A DNA stretch of 64,000 nucleotides from Maricaulis sp. (lineage in GTDB: Bacteria; Pseudomonadota; Alphaproteobacteria; Caulobacterales; Maricaulaceae): contig NZ_JADFAJ010000010.1 in assembly GCF_015665295.1 (NCBI RefSeq), forward strand, positions 31,432 to 95,431. Direction: 5' to 3'. The notes under the pieces are model-generated. The model was not told where the DNA came from, searched no databases, and saw only the letters and a program-made list of their open reading frames with translations. A program made the translations under genes and the position numbers. This document shows, one piece after another, positions 63,949 through 64,000 of this stretch (position 1 is the stretch's first letter; every line of letters starts with the position of its first letter).

Positions 63949-64000
63949 GCGGAGATTTCCCGGGTTGCCTTCCAGCCCCCGAATCGAAGCCGACGGGATC

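Overview
This GC-rich window reads as chromosomal DNA of a free-living alphaproteobacterium, probably of the Caulobacterales/Maricaulales type (a Maricaulis- or Hyphomonas-like marine bacterium; the genus is a guess). The evidence is a C4-pathway 5-aminolevulinate synthase (hemA), a MucR/Ros regulator, an LdtR-like MarR regulator, the order folK-rpoZ-rel-pyrE-pdxJ-acpS-rnc-era, a flagellar MotB, a K+-independent proton pyrophosphatase, and tightly packed genes joined by ATGA/GTGA stop-start overlaps. No rRNA, tRNA, prophage, transposase or CRISPR array was found.

Left part (1-12 kb): a hydrolase cut by the window edge, a tiny superinfection-immunity-type membrane protein, an acyl-CoA ligase, a threonine dehydratase-like enzyme, an HTH regulator fused to a 2TM membrane domain, a soluble lytic transglycosylase divergent from dapA-smpB, a GlxA-type AraC regulator, and an overlapping uracil-DNA glycosylase/NYN-nuclease pair. 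From 12 to 23 kb lies the housekeeping run folK, rpoZ, rel, pyrE, pdxJ, a small membrane protein, acpS, rnc, era and then recO. It lacks lepB at its usual place, and between era and recO it is interrupted by a two-gene polysaccharide O-acetylation cassette (AlgI-like MBOAT plus AlgX/AlgJ-like protein).

Middle part (23-46 kb): parC, lemA plus an HtpX-like protease, a glyoxalase-fold protein divergent from a WYL regulator around a near-perfect inverted repeat, a lipoprotein with a metal-phospholipase-like motif, and a TRAP uptake system resembling 2-oxo-acid transporters with an AI-2E-family permease. Next come an arginyl/leucyl-tRNA-protein transferase (bpt), an SLC13/RCK permease, motB, a flavin reductase, a penicillin-acylase-family hydrolase, a 3-hydroxyisobutyrate-dehydrogenase-like enzyme, a TRIC-type channel, several very small proteins (including a 39-residue zinc ribbon) and a Cys/Met-metabolism PLP enzyme. 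Two families of intergenic palindromic repeats lie near 23.4 kb and 45.9-46.25 kb.

Right part (46-64 kb): hemB; a valine-degradation cluster (acyl-CoA dehydrogenase, 3-hydroxyisobutyryl-CoA hydrolase, mmsB) into which a VapBC-type toxin-antitoxin module has been placed so that the toxin stop codon overlaps the hydrolase start codon; an LdtR-like regulator; hemA; a MucR homologue whose two zinc histidine positions are tyrosines; and the one-carbon/riboflavin block glyA-nrdR-ribD'-ribE-ribBX-ribH-nusB-thiL, followed by hppA. In the riboflavin block ribD has no deaminase domain and the GTP cyclohydrolase II half of RibBA has lost its zinc cysteines, so two steps of flavin synthesis must be encoded elsewhere.

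No clearly new multi-gene system is proven. The strongest leads are the toxin-antitoxin/valine operon coupling, the doubly reduced riboflavin operon, the zinc-less MucR, the O-acetylation insertion and the WYL/VOC operator.
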